A DNA stretch of 64,000 nt from Acidobacteriota bacterium. Lineage in GTDB: Bacteria > Acidobacteriota > Terriglobia > Terriglobales > Acidobacteriaceae. The position numbers were made by a program, and so were the translations under genes. Below are positions 46,670 through 55,310 of this stretch, one piece after another; the first letter of the stretch is position 1, and each line of letters starts with the position of its first letter. Below the pieces are notes generated by a model, which saw only the letters and a program-made list of their open reading frames with translations, was not told the DNA's origin and ran no database searches. The DNA is taken from contig JABCZL010000018.1 of assembly GCA_013289685.1 (NCBI GenBank), forward strand, positions 53,129-117,128, read 5' to 3'.

Positions 46670-48790
46670 TCACGAACTTAGAATCGGCAGCGCGCGAATC
46701 CGCTTCTTCGTCGCCGCGTAGATGGCATTGCACAGCGCCGGAGCGATCGGCGGCACTGAGGGCTCGCCAATTCCCGTCGGAGCCTCGGTGCTCGGAATCG
46801 CGTACACTTCAACCACCGGCGTTTCGTCCATGCGCAGCGGAGCGTAGTCGTCGAAGTTACCCTGCACCACGCGGCCCTTTTCTATGGTGATCTTAGCGCG
46901 CAGGGCGTTGGCCAGTCCGTAGACAATCCCGCCCTGAATTTGCTGCTCTAGAATGCTGGGATTCACGACCTGCCCGCAGTCCACAACGGCCACCACGCGC
47001 TGCACGCGCGGCTGATCCTTTTCCATCGTGATCTCAACCACCTCAGCCATGTACGACGCAAAGCAGCCGAAGCAGGCGACACCGCGATAGTTCCCGGCGG
47101 GCAGAGGCCTGTCCCACGCGGCTTTCTCCGCGGCCAATTGCAGCACGCCGCGCATGCGGGCAGTTTTCCAGGTCGTCGTGAAGAACTGCAAGTCCTGATC
47201 CTTGGCCAGAAGCTTTAGCCGGTACTGCAGCGGGTCTTTGCCCGCCGCGACCGCAAGTTCGTCGATGAAACTTTCCAGCGCAAACGCTGCCTGCAGCGCG
47301 TAAACCGACCGCATCCAGCCTAGCGGCACCGGCGTCTCGGCGATCACCGACTCAATCGTGTAATTGGGTAATCCATATACAGGTCCCGCCTCGTCAGGCA
47401 GATCGGGATCGACTCCACCCGGAGTCGGCTGACCTTTCTGTCCGCTGATGGACGGCGCGATGATTCGATGCGTCAGCGCGACCGGAAATCCGGAGCCATC
47501 GAGCGTGGCGCTGAATTGATGCAAACTCGCCGGACGGTAGGTCGAAAAACGCATGTCATCTTCGCGTGTCCATATCACTTTTACTGGCGCATTGATCGCC
47601 TTCGACACCAGTGCAGCTTCGACCGCGTAGTCGTGTTCCAGGCGGCGGCCAAAGCCTCCGCCCATGAGCGTGACGTTCACTTTCACTTGATCGGGATCGA
47701 GCCCGATAGCGGTGGCCACCGAGTCGCGGCAATCCTGCGGAACCTGCGTCGGAGCCCAGAGTTCGCACTTTGTGCCCTGATAGTTCGCCGTGCAGTTCCC
47801 CGGCTCCATGGGCGCGTGCGCCATGAAGGGCAACGTGTATTCGGCAGAGATTTTCCGTCCCGCAGCCTTCGCGGCATCGCCCGCCAAGTACAAGCTAACA
47901 CCTTTTTTCGATACGGCCTGCTTCAGCGACGCCATGACTGCAGCCGTATTCAAATCTTTGTTCGGGCCATCGTCCCAGGTGACGTTCAGCACGCGCCGCC
48001 CTTCCATCGCCCCCCACACGCTGTCGGCGACCACGGCGACCGCTGTGTCGCCGACTTTGCCCACGTAACTCACGCCGGAGATCTTCTTCGACTCCTTGTC
48101 GTCGAATCCAGATACCTTCCCGCCGATCGTGGGACAGCGCGACAGCAACGCGAATTTCATCCCCGGCATGCGGAAGTCGATGCCGAAAATTGCTTCGCCT
48201 TTTACCTTGGAAGGAGTGTCAAGACGCGCCAGGCGTTGCCCGACGATCTTGTAATCTTTGCTCTGCTTGAGCGTCACGTCAGTCGGAATCGGCAGCGTCG
48301 CAGCCTTGCCGGCGAGTTCCCCGTAACTCACACTCCGGTTGGAAGCAGCGTGCTTGATGTGGCTGCTCTCGGCCGTGCAACTCGACCGCGGAACGCCCCA
48401 AGTCAAAGCCGCGGCCGAGATCAACATCTCGCGAGCAGCAGCGCCGGCTTTCCGCATCGGGTCCCACGTGCTGTGAACACTCGCGCTTCCTCCCGTGCCC
48501 TGATCGCCGTATAGCGTGCTGGCTCCAGCCTGCTCGATTTCAATCTGGTTCCAGTCGGCCTCAAGTTCCTCGGCAAGGATCATGGGCAGCGCGGTTCGCA
48601 CGCCTTGTCCCATCTCCGAGCGCGCGACCACGATCGTGACTTTGTTGTCGGGCGTGATTCGCAGATAGGCGTTAGGCGAGAACGCTTCTTCGTGCGACGC
48701 AGAACCGTGCGGCAGGTAGAAGCCGATCACCAGGCCTGCGCCGGCCGCGACTCCGGCGGCCACGAATTCACGGCGCGATAGGGGGCTCAT
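46670..48790 (-). CDS. Xanthine-dehydrogenase-family molybdopterin-binding subunit (IorB-like)
   Basis: The 706-residue protein has a Tat signal ([20 protein letters not shown], residues 2-21), so it is exported folded. Its molybdopterin domains show [29 protein letters not shown] and the catalytic-Glu loop [13 protein letters not shown]. These match the isoquinoline 1-oxidoreductase/aldehyde-oxidase beta subunits. It overlaps the [2Fe-2S] subunit gene by four bases, giving a two-subunit periplasmic hydroxylase. The substrate is unknown. Confidence 0.93.
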   Translation of the reverse strand: MSPLSRREFVAAGVAAGAGLVIGFYLPHGSASHEEAFSPNAYLRITPDNKVTIVVARSEMGQGVRTALPMILAEELEADWNQIEIEQAGASTLYGDQGTGGSASVHSTWDPMRKAGAAAREMLISAAALTWGVPRSSCTAESSHIKHAASNRSVSYGELAGKAATLPIPTDVTLKQSKDYKIVGQRLARLDTPSKVKGEAIFGIDFRMPGMKFALLSRCPTIGGKVSGFDDKESKKISGVSYVGKVGDTAVAVVADSVWGAMEGRRVLNVTWDDGPNKDLNTAAVMASLKQAVSKKGVSLYLAGDAAKAAGRKISAEYTLPFMAHAPMEPGNCTANYQGTKCELWAPTQVPQDCRDSVATAIGLDPDQVKVNVTLMGGGFGRRLEHDYAVEAALVSKAINAPVKVIWTREDDMRFSTYRPASLHQFSATLDGSGFPVALTHRIIAPSISGQKGQPTPGGVDPDLPDEAGPVYGLPNYTIESVIAETPVPLGWMRSVYALQAAFALESFIDELAVAAGKDPLQYRLKLLAKDQDLQFFTTTWKTARMRGVLQLAAEKAAWDRPLPAGNYRGVACFGCFASYMAEVVEITMEKDQPRVQRVVAVVDCGQVVNPSILEQQIQGGIVYGLANALRAKITIEKGRVVQGNFDDYAPLRMDETPVVEVYAIPSTEAPTGIGEPSVPPIAPALCNAIYAATKKRIRALPILSS

Positions 48791-49254
48791 CGGGCGCCTC
48801 CATTCCCGGCGGCGCGATGAATCGCTTTGCGAATCCGCTCGTAAGTTCCGCAGCGACAGAGATTGCCGTTCATCGCCTGCGTGATCTGATCGTCGGTTGG
48901 ATTCGGTGTCTTCGCCAGCAGGGCTGCGGCCGACATGATCTGTCCCGTCTGACAGTAGCCGCATTGCGGGACTTCTTCAACGATCCACGCCTGCAGCAGC
49001 ACATGCAGGCCGTTAGCCCCGAGGCCTTCGATGGTTGTGATGCTCTTGCCCGCGACTTGCGAAACCGGAGTCGAGCAGGAGCGAATCGGATTGCCATCGA
49101 CGTGCACCGTGCAGGCGCCGCATAATCCCGCGCCGCATCCGAATTTTGTGCCCGTGAGTTCGAGGGTGTCGCGGAGAACCCAGAGCAGCGGAGTTTCCGG
49201 AGAGACGCTGACTTTCTTATCACTGCCGTTGACGCGGAGTGTGAGGTCTGCCAT
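48787..49254 (-). CDS. [2Fe-2S] subunit of the molybdenum hydroxylase (IorA-like)
   Basis: The 155-residue protein has a plant-type ferredoxin cluster ([15 protein letters not shown], with the earlier Cys in TKFGCG) and a C-terminal [16 protein letters not shown]...[15 protein letters not shown] cluster domain. It transfers electrons from the molybdopterin subunit. No Tat signal is present, so it would be exported with its partner. It is upstream of the large subunit in a two-gene operon. Confidence 0.94.
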   Translation of the reverse strand: MADLTLRVNGSDKKVSVSPETPLLWVLRDTLELTGTKFGCGAGLCGACTVHVDGNPIRSCSTPVSQVAGKSITTIEGLGANGLHVLLQAWIVEEVPQCGYCQTGQIMSAAALLAKTPNPTDDQITQAMNGNLCRCGTYERIRKAIHRAAGNGGAR

Positions 49255-49364
49255 GTGTGTCCAGTGGTGGAGTTTGGGAACTGCAGAACATACTACTCAA
49301 CCCGCCGGAAAAGGGAAATGGCAGACGGACAGAAATTCGGGCAACACAGCCGCAGTCGGAACTG

Positions 49365-50945
49365 TTAGCGGCTCTGGCTCGACGTGATCGCCTGCGCGAT
49401 CTGTGCGCCGATCTCCTCGGCAAACTTCTGGAAGGCGGGAATTTCGTAGAGCCGCAGGCCAATCTCATCCTGCGGAAAATTCTCCGCGTGCGCGGCTCCG
49501 TCCCGCACTGCGCTGCGCACTTTCACGGCTGTAGTGGCGTCGAAGCTCTCCGAGACGATTACGCTGTTGTCTCCCCAGTGCTCCACCGTCACCGGTCCTT
49601 CCTCGGTGAGTATTTGCGCGCAGGAAACCGGGCAATTGGCCCCGCTGCAAGCGGATACAGGTTGCCCCGTCGCAGTGTGATAGCGTTGCGCGACCGCACC
49701 GGCGTAGAAACGAGCGAAACGCTCCGCCGCCTGGGGTGTCTTCCATCGCGAAACATAAATCAGGGCCAGGTCGGCCGTGGTTGTGGACGCGTCGCTCGCA
49801 GTCTTGTTCTTGCGATGGAAAGTTACGTACGCGCCGCCCTGCCACGCCCCAGAAACATCGTCCGCACCCTTTCGTTCGCCGTACTGTTTCAGGTACGCGC
49901 GCACATCGAGTTGGCCAATGCCTCCCGAGTCGTATACGTCGTAGTCTTCGCCGAGTAACTGCTGCAAATCCGGTACCCCGGTTGCCGGCAGCTTTTCGTG
50001 ATTGATGTAGGCCTCAGGCTGCAGCACTTCGTGCGAGTTTCGCGGCGGGCGCGCGAAAGCCCCGGCAAACGCCATGTTCTTTCCGCCCTTGTGGAGCAAC
50101 TCTCCTTCAAAGATCAGGCCTTCGTTGTAGGCAAATGCTCCCGACTCGCGCAGGATCATCGGAGCATCGTGCAGCATCTGCGAGTCGGCGACGGCCTTTA
50201 CCGCCGGCTCTTCCATCGAATAAATCAGACCGGGCGTATCCACCAGGTTCCGTTTGAAGGGTGCCAGGACGTAGTCCACGTACACCACCATGGCCTGGCC
50301 TTCGACCACGGCCTTGCGGGCGGTCGCGCTGTCGTCGTTGCCAGTCTCGTTGCTCTTCGAGCCGTTTCCGGCCCCCTTCTGAGCCGCTCTCATCCACTTC
50401 CGCAAATCGTAGTTCTGATCCTGCAAGGCATGAGTGAGTTCGTGAGCCAGGATCGGTTCCTGCCGGTCGGGAGGAACCCAGTTCAGCATCGAGATCGTCT
50501 TGGTTTCGTCATCGTAATAGGCGGCAATCTCCTGCCCGGTCGACTTCACCAGAAATTCCTTCAGGTTGAACTCGCGCGGCAGGAAACCGAGTTTCTTCAT
50601 GCTCAGTTCTTCCTGGGCAAAACGCTTCGTGAACTCTTCCTTGGCCAGCGCGCCGCTGGCGTACTTCTCCACATCGGCCTTGCTCACCAGGCGTCGCTTG
50701 ATCGCGGCGTGCTTGGGCATTCCGCTGTCTTCCGCAGCGAAGGCGAAGACTTTGTCCACGGAGTCGAAGAGCTTTTTCGTGTCCGCATCGGTCATGCGGA
50801 CCTCGTCCGTCGTGTCCTTCCGCAGCTTGCGGGCGACGTCGGCCAGGCTCTGCTGGGAGGAATCCTCCTGACTGAAGGCAAGCGTAGGCAGCAACCCTAA
50901 GCAAAGAGAGATCGTGAAGAATTGACTCCAGCGCCGGCAGAACAT
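49365..50945 (-). CDS. Secreted zinc-metalloprotease-like protein (HExxH)
   Basis: The 526-residue product has a signal peptide (residues 1-25) and an HELTHALQDQ motif (about residues 168-177), the HExxH zinc site of gluzincin-type peptidases, with an acidic residue further along. The rest is large and without a family I can name. It may be active outside the cytoplasm. It is followed by the iorA-like gene. Confidence 0.75.
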   Translation of the reverse strand: MFCRRWSQFFTISLCLGLLPTLAFSQEDSSQQSLADVARKLRKDTTDEVRMTDADTKKLFDSVDKVFAFAAEDSGMPKHAAIKRRLVSKADVEKYASGALAKEEFTKRFAQEELSMKKLGFLPREFNLKEFLVKSTGQEIAAYYDDETKTISMLNWVPPDRQEPILAHELTHALQDQNYDLRKWMRAAQKGAGNGSKSNETGNDDSATARKAVVEGQAMVVYVDYVLAPFKRNLVDTPGLIYSMEEPAVKAVADSQMLHDAPMILRESGAFAYNEGLIFEGELLHKGGKNMAFAGAFARPPRNSHEVLQPEAYINHEKLPATGVPDLQQLLGEDYDVYDSGGIGQLDVRAYLKQYGERKGADDVSGAWQGGAYVTFHRKNKTASDASTTTADLALIYVSRWKTPQAAERFARFYAGAVAQRYHTATGQPVSACSGANCPVSCAQILTEEGPVTVEHWGDNSVIVSESFDATTAVKVRSAVRDGAAHAENFPQDEIGLRLYEIPAFQKFAEEIGAQIAQAITSSQSR

Positions 50946-51082
50946 GATTGGGCCTCACCCAGAAAACCAAGAGTGCACTCCTCTGAATTTTCCTAGAGTC
51001 AGGTCGAACACTCACGGCAAAAAGGCAGGATCGTCTTACGAAGGTAATGAACCGGCGCCGAACCGAGCGGCTTAGGGGCCGG

Positions 51083-51808
51083 TTATTTCAGTTCTGTCAA
51101 TTTCTGCGTGGCCAGCTGTCCGGCTTCGCCGCCCGGATTCTCTTTCTTGACCTGCTCGTAGACCCGCTTGGCCTCGAGCGGCTGGTTGGAGCTGTGATAA
51201 AGTTCCGCCAACTCTAACTGCGCGGTGACTTTGCTGACCGACGCGGTGGGCTTGTTGATCAGTTCCTGATAAAGCGCGACGGCTTCCTTCACGCGATTGG
51301 TCTGGCCGTAGAGCGTGGCCAGGGCCGACTTAGCCACGGCTGCCACCTCGCGATTGCCGGTCGACGCCACCGCTTTGAAATTGCGCTCGGCGGCGGCGTT
51401 GTCATTCAAAGTCGCCGCGGTGACTCCCAGAAAATAGTGGGCCATATCGGCGGTGCGGGTGTGCGGATACTTGTCGACGATCGCCTGCAGCTGCTTCTGA
51501 GCAGCCTGGGCACGTTCCTTCGCGGAAGTGAAAGTGGGAAAGTCAGGCTGTTCCGGCGCGCCCGGCGAGCGCAGCTGCGTGTCCATGGTGCGCACGGCTA
51601 CGGACAGGTCCAAGCTGGCTTTCTCGTCCTGCATGCTCAGGTAATACCATCCGCCGATCCCGGCGGCGAGAACGACGATAACTGCCACAGTAGCGATGAG
51701 GAGGGTCGAGCGATGTTCGACGCTCCAATGAGCCGTTCGCTCGGCAGCGTCGATGGTGACACGGCTGAAAGCATCCTGCTTCAGTTGATGGCGGGTTTCT
51801 GCGCGCAC
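51083..51808 (-). CDS. YfgM-like TPR membrane protein
   Basis: The 241-residue protein has one membrane helix (about residues 34-56) and TPR-like helical repeats (about 90-235; AERNFKAVASTGNREVAA, LAELYHSSNQPLEAKRVYE). This matches YfgM/ancillary SecYEG chaperone proteins in layout. It starts at GTG 51808 after GAAGGGAAG. Confidence 0.8.
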   Translation of the reverse strand: MRAETRHQLKQDAFSRVTIDAAERTAHWSVEHRSTLLIATVAVIVVLAAGIGGWYYLSMQDEKASLDLSVAVRTMDTQLRSPGAPEQPDFPTFTSAKERAQAAQKQLQAIVDKYPHTRTADMAHYFLGVTAATLNDNAAAERNFKAVASTGNREVAAVAKSALATLYGQTNRVKEAVALYQELINKPTASVSKVTAQLELAELYHSSNQPLEAKRVYEQVKKENPGGEAGQLATQKLTELK

Positions 51809-52104
51809 GGACTTCCCTTCTGATGATAACGGTGGGCTGGCTGACTATGACAAACAACCAGTTTAACAGGGGGAAAACAGCGCGTCAAAACTGGGAATCG
51901 GAGAATTCAAATCTAACGGAGCGAGGTGCCCGGGTGCCCCATTTCTCGCGTTCTTTGCGAGAAGTGGGACTCCCTCGATGCCTCGCAAGCCGCTGCCGCA
52001 TCCCGAACTGGAAGAGCAGCGCAAGGCTCCGCTGAGGAACTTGATGCCAGGCGCCGAAGCCGCAGAAGAAGAAGCGAAGAAAGCAGGAAATTAAATTGCA
52101 GAAG

Positions 52105-52184
52105 TGTCATCCTGAGCGAAGCGAAGGATCTATGTACTCTACTGCCGGAACTGCATGGGTCCTTCGCTTCGCTCAGGATGACAG
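52105..52184. repeat. Dispersed GTCATCCTGAGC palindrome (copy D)
   Basis: Left arm TGTCATCCTGAGCGAAGCGA and right arm TCGCTTCGCTCAGGATGACA. It lies in the 450-bp gap (51809-52258) between the DksA-like and YfgM-like genes; apart from it I see only the DksA terminator in that gap. Confidence 0.9.
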
Positions 52185-52213
52185 AGTGTGTCTTTCGCGA
52201 CCGCCAAAACACA

Positions 52214-52236
52214 AACGCCGCCGATTAGGCGGCGTT
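52214..52236 (-). terminator. Terminator of the DksA-like gene
   Basis: AACGCCGCC and GGCGGCGTT form a perfect 9-bp stem around GATTA. On the minus strand it follows the DksA-like stop by 22 bp and is followed by TGTGTTTTGG. Confidence 0.8.
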
Positions 52237-52258
52237 CGTGCATCCCGCGAATCAGTTC

Positions 52259-52627
52259 TCAGCGCGGCGCTTCCTCCAGCAATCCCTGCTCCAGTTTTTC
52301 CTGGCATTCGATGCAGTGGCGCGTCCAAGGCACGGCTTCCAAACGCTTGGCGTTGATTTCTTTGCCGCAGTGGATGCATTCGCCGAAGCTGCCTTCGCGG
52401 ATGCGCAGCAGCGCCTTGTCGACCATCTGCAAAAGCTGGCGCTCGTTGTTGCTCTGGCTGAACAGGAATTCCTTGGTGTAGGAACTGGCGGCGCGGTCGG
52501 CGATATCCTGGGCGGTGTCTTCGTCGGCGGAGCGGCCGTCGGCCTGGGTGCGGTTCACGGTGCGGCGCAACTCCTGCTGCCGGGTCTCTAAACGTTTCTT
52601 GAAGGCTTCCAACTTCTTCTTATCCAT
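52259..52627 (-). CDS. DksA/TraR-family zinc-finger protein
   Basis: The 122-residue protein has a coiled-coil N-terminal part and the C4 zinc finger CIHCGKEINAKRLEAVPWTR with the last pair CIEC. DksA-like proteins bind RNA polymerase's secondary channel and mediate (p)ppGpp responses. Three 15-bp tandem repeats lie 13 bp upstream of the start. Confidence 0.88.
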   Translation of the reverse strand: MDKKKLEAFKKRLETRQQELRRTVNRTQADGRSADEDTAQDIADRAASSYTKEFLFSQSNNERQLLQMVDKALLRIREGSFGECIHCGKEINAKRLEAVPWTRHCIECQEKLEQGLLEEAPR

Positions 52628-52640
52628 AGGTCACTTCAAC

Positions 52641-52686
52641 TCTGGGTCATCCTAATCTTGGCCACCCTAATCTGGGTCATTCCTAA
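52641..52686. repeat. Three tandem 15-bp repeats upstream of the DksA-like gene
   Basis: Units TCTGGGTCATCCTAA, TCTTGGCCACCCTAA and TCTGGGTCATTCCTAA run toward the DksA-like start at 52627. They could hold regulator sites or be inert. A 9-bp hairpin (GGACGCCTC, 52711-52719; GAGGCGTCC, 52726-52734) lies upstream. Confidence 0.65.
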
Positions 52687-52822
52687 GAAATCGGCCACAT
52701 CAAACTCTTAGGACGCCTCTTCCCGGAGGCGTCCGTAGTCATAAGGCCAAACGAAGATGATAAGCGCGCAAATTATGATGCGTCAACAGGCACCAGCGCG
52801 AGGAGTGGCCCACTTTGAATTT

Positions 52823-52941
52823 CTTCGCGTACTTTGCGGCCTTTCTTCGCGCACTCAGCGGTTAAGAGCTCTTGTTTTTCCGCCCAATCACAAGAGCCTT
52901 GAACCGCAAAGTTCGCAAAGAGAGCCGCAAAGTACGCGAAG
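52823..52941. repeat. Perfect 18-bp inverted repeat
   Basis: CTTCGCGTACTTTGCGGC (52823-52840) and GCCGCAAAGTACGCGAAG (52924-52941) are exact complements around an 83-nt middle that has further similar words. It follows the stop of the M28-type gene and belongs with the CTTxGTGG-type fragments found elsewhere. Confidence 0.85.
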
Positions 52942-52957
52942 GCTTTTAAATCACCGT

Positions 52958-54415
52958 CTACCGCGGCAGTGGATCCTTCATGCTGGCCAGGGCGTATGCC
53001 ATGACGGCCATGGCGGCTGCATTCTCGCGCAACTCGGCAGGGACAATCTTATCGAGCGTGTCGGCGGCGGAGTGATGATAGTGAAAATAGGTGCGGCCGT
53101 CCTGCAGAATGCCGAGCGCGGGCACGCCCGATTCCGACATGGCGGCAATGTCGGCTCCCGGAGGATAGCTGCTGGGTTGTACGGCATTGGCGCCAAAGCT
53201 TTGCAGTATCTCCAGCGCGGGGCGCAAGAGTTCGACGGCGTGCGGAGTCATCTTCACATCGAAGCCGAGCGGGTGGGCTGCGCCCGCGTCGCTTTCGATC
53301 GCGGCCACGTGGTTCACGAACTCAGCGGAATGATCTTTGGTGTACGCCTGGCTGCCGGAGCCGCCGCTTTCTTCGTCCATCCAGGCGATGACGCGAAGCG
53401 TGCGCTTGGGATGCAAATGAAGTTTCTGCAGAATCTCGGCCGCCTCCATCGCGACCACGACTCCCGCTCCGTCGTCGATGGCGCCGGTGCCAAGGTCCCA
53501 GGAATCGAGATGTCCCGAGACCACGACCACCTGCTCGGGATGTTCGCTGCCCTTGAGGTCTGCAATCACGTTGTAGCTGGTCGCATCCGGAAGCCTTTGG
53601 GGCGTCAGAATAAGCCGCATACGCACTTTGCCTTGCGCGAAAAGATGAGCGATCAGGTCGGCATCTTCTGCAGTGACGGCTCCAGCGGGGATTCCAGCGG
53701 GGACGCTGAACCCGGTGTGCGGCAGGCGGAAGTCGGCGCTGCCGACCGAGCGGACTAACGTTGCGACGGCGCCAAGATCAGCAGCCGCTTTAGGGCCGCC
53801 TGCGCGATATCGCACGGCGTCGCCGTAGGCCATGAAGGCCATGCCGCCGGCGGCCTTCTGTTTGTCGAAGATTTCGTTGAACAGCACGATCTTGCCGGCG
53901 ACCTTATCGTGGCCGAGCGCTTTCAGTTCGTCGAAATTGTTGACGACGACCACGTCGGCGTTAATGCCTTCAGCAGGAGTCGACGTGCTTCCGCCGAGCG
54001 CGGTGAGAACGATCTTCTGCGTAGTGCCAGGAGCTTGACCGGCGTATTCGGTCAGCTCCGCCGTTTCCGCGCCGCGAACCCAGTGCGGCACTTTGACTTC
54101 TTCGAGGTGGACATCCAAACCGAGTTGGCGCAATTCCGCTGCAACATAATCCACGGCGGCCTTTGCCTGCAGAGATCCGCTGGGGCGTGGGCCAATGTTC
54201 TCGGTCAAATGAGCGACCTGCCGGTAGGCGTAGTCGTCAGACAGCGCCGCCGCTTTGATCGCAGACAGTTCCTCAAGCAGCGGGGCAGGGAAGTTCTCCT
54301 GCTGCGCGGGCTTGGACTGATTCTGCGCCGGGGCCGCGGTCGGGGTCAGAGTCAGAAAGATTAGGGCATGGAGAACGGGAAAAAGGAGGATGGTTCGGAA
54401 GAAGGTTCTCGTCAT
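52958..54415 (-). CDS. Secreted M28-family peptidase with PA domain
   Basis: The 485-residue product has a signal peptide (residues 1-29) and a PA-like insert (about 140-260; KIVLFNEIFDKQKAAGGMAF). Zinc ligands appear in VVVSGHLDSWDLGTGAIDDG, WMDEESGGSGSQAY and DAGAAHPLGF. This is the M28 aminopeptidase/carboxypeptidase Q-like fold. It would act on peptides outside the cytoplasm. Confidence 0.9.
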   Translation of the reverse strand: MTRTFFRTILLFPVLHALIFLTLTPTAAPAQNQSKPAQQENFPAPLLEELSAIKAAALSDDYAYRQVAHLTENIGPRPSGSLQAKAAVDYVAAELRQLGLDVHLEEVKVPHWVRGAETAELTEYAGQAPGTTQKIVLTALGGSTSTPAEGINADVVVVNNFDELKALGHDKVAGKIVLFNEIFDKQKAAGGMAFMAYGDAVRYRAGGPKAAADLGAVATLVRSVGSADFRLPHTGFSVPAGIPAGAVTAEDADLIAHLFAQGKVRMRLILTPQRLPDATSYNVIADLKGSEHPEQVVVVSGHLDSWDLGTGAIDDGAGVVVAMEAAEILQKLHLHPKRTLRVIAWMDEESGGSGSQAYTKDHSAEFVNHVAAIESDAGAAHPLGFDVKMTPHAVELLRPALEILQSFGANAVQPSSYPPGADIAAMSESGVPALGILQDGRTYFHYHHSAADTLDKIVPAELRENAAAMAVMAYALASMKDPLPR

Positions 54416-54519
54416 GGTCGTTGGTCAGTGTATCTGACGAGGCCGTACGGTGGATACAGCTCGATGTCCTGTAGAAGGCTATAATGGCGCCGCAGCAAAG
54501 AGTTAGGAGGGCTGTAAAG

Positions 54520-54869
54520 ATGAGTCCTCATAGCATTGTTTTCCTCGCCTCGCTCGTCACCGCGATTCTGGTTGCTGGCCTTCTCTGCCGTCTCCTCCTT
54601 CCCAGCCTGCGCAGTCTCCTGGACGAGATCATCGGATTGCCAGCCGCTACGGATTTCTATCTGCGTTTGCCATTGTCATTGTCTTCGTGGCCCTTGCCGC
54701 GGCGTTTGGGGCCGGCCATGGCGACCTCAAAGACGGTGCCAGATTCATGGAGTATGTCTGGTCCTTTGCCAGCGGGATGCAGGACGTTTTCCAGAACCTG
54801 ATGATCGCTCTTCTCGTCTACGTCACGCTGGCTACCGTGTTGATGGCGGCCTTGCGGCGAAAGCATTGA
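54520..54869 (+). pseudogene. Small membrane protein, frame-disrupted
   Basis: From ATG 54520 (AGGAGGG upstream) one frame gives SPHSIVFLASLVTAILVAGL and continues to about 54658. A second frame, open from before 54650, then gives AIVIVFVALAAAFGAGHGDL and VWSFASGMQDVFQNLMIALL to a stop at 54867-54869. Together they would make a two- to three-helix protein. The shift lies near 54630-54660 and no simple homopolymer marks it. Downstream is the 131-residue membrane protein with its own GAGGAG site. It may be assembly error or a real frameshift. Confidence 0.55.
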
Positions 54870-54879
54870 GGAGCGAATC

Positions 54880-55275
54880 ATGACGAATGAGCATTACCTG
54901 ATCGTTTCCTACTTCCTGTTTGCCTTCGTGTCCCTGGGTCTCGGGGTAGTGGCATACCGCCTGCTGCGCACACCGTTTGCGGTAATTGCCGATGCGGTCG
55001 CCGGGAAGTCCAGCAGTGCGCTGTTGAAGCGGGTCCTCCATCTCTCCATAACCACGGCGGCGGTTCTGGGGTTTCTGAGCGTCAGCTATACCCAGCACGG
55101 ATGCGTGAATTATGAGAATGTCGTCAAGGATCGCGCTTACCTCGTCCAACTCAACCGGGAACAGATACAGAGTGCGGGTAACTGGATCGTGTACGCCGTG
55201 TTTGCGTGGTGCGCTGTAGTTGTGATTTGTCTGGTGGTATGGCGGAACAAGCAAGGCGTTAACCCGCGAGAGTAG
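54880..55275 (+). CDS. Small integral membrane protein (131 aa)
   Basis: The 131-residue product has three hydrophobic helices (about residues 6-27, 53-71 and 101-121). No family is recognised. GAGGAG precedes ATG 54880. It is coupled to the frame-disrupted gene upstream (10 bp gap), which probably encodes a partner subunit. It is convergent with the kinase gene. Confidence 0.65.
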   Translation: MTNEHYLIVSYFLFAFVSLGLGVVAYRLLRTPFAVIADAVAGKSSSALLKRVLHLSITTAAVLGFLSVSYTQHGCVNYENVVKDRAYLVQLNREQIQSAGNWIVYAVFAWCAVVVICLVVWRNKQGVNPRE

Positions 55276-55310
55276 CTGCCTTGCGACCGAGACGCACGGG
55301 TCGACAGGGA

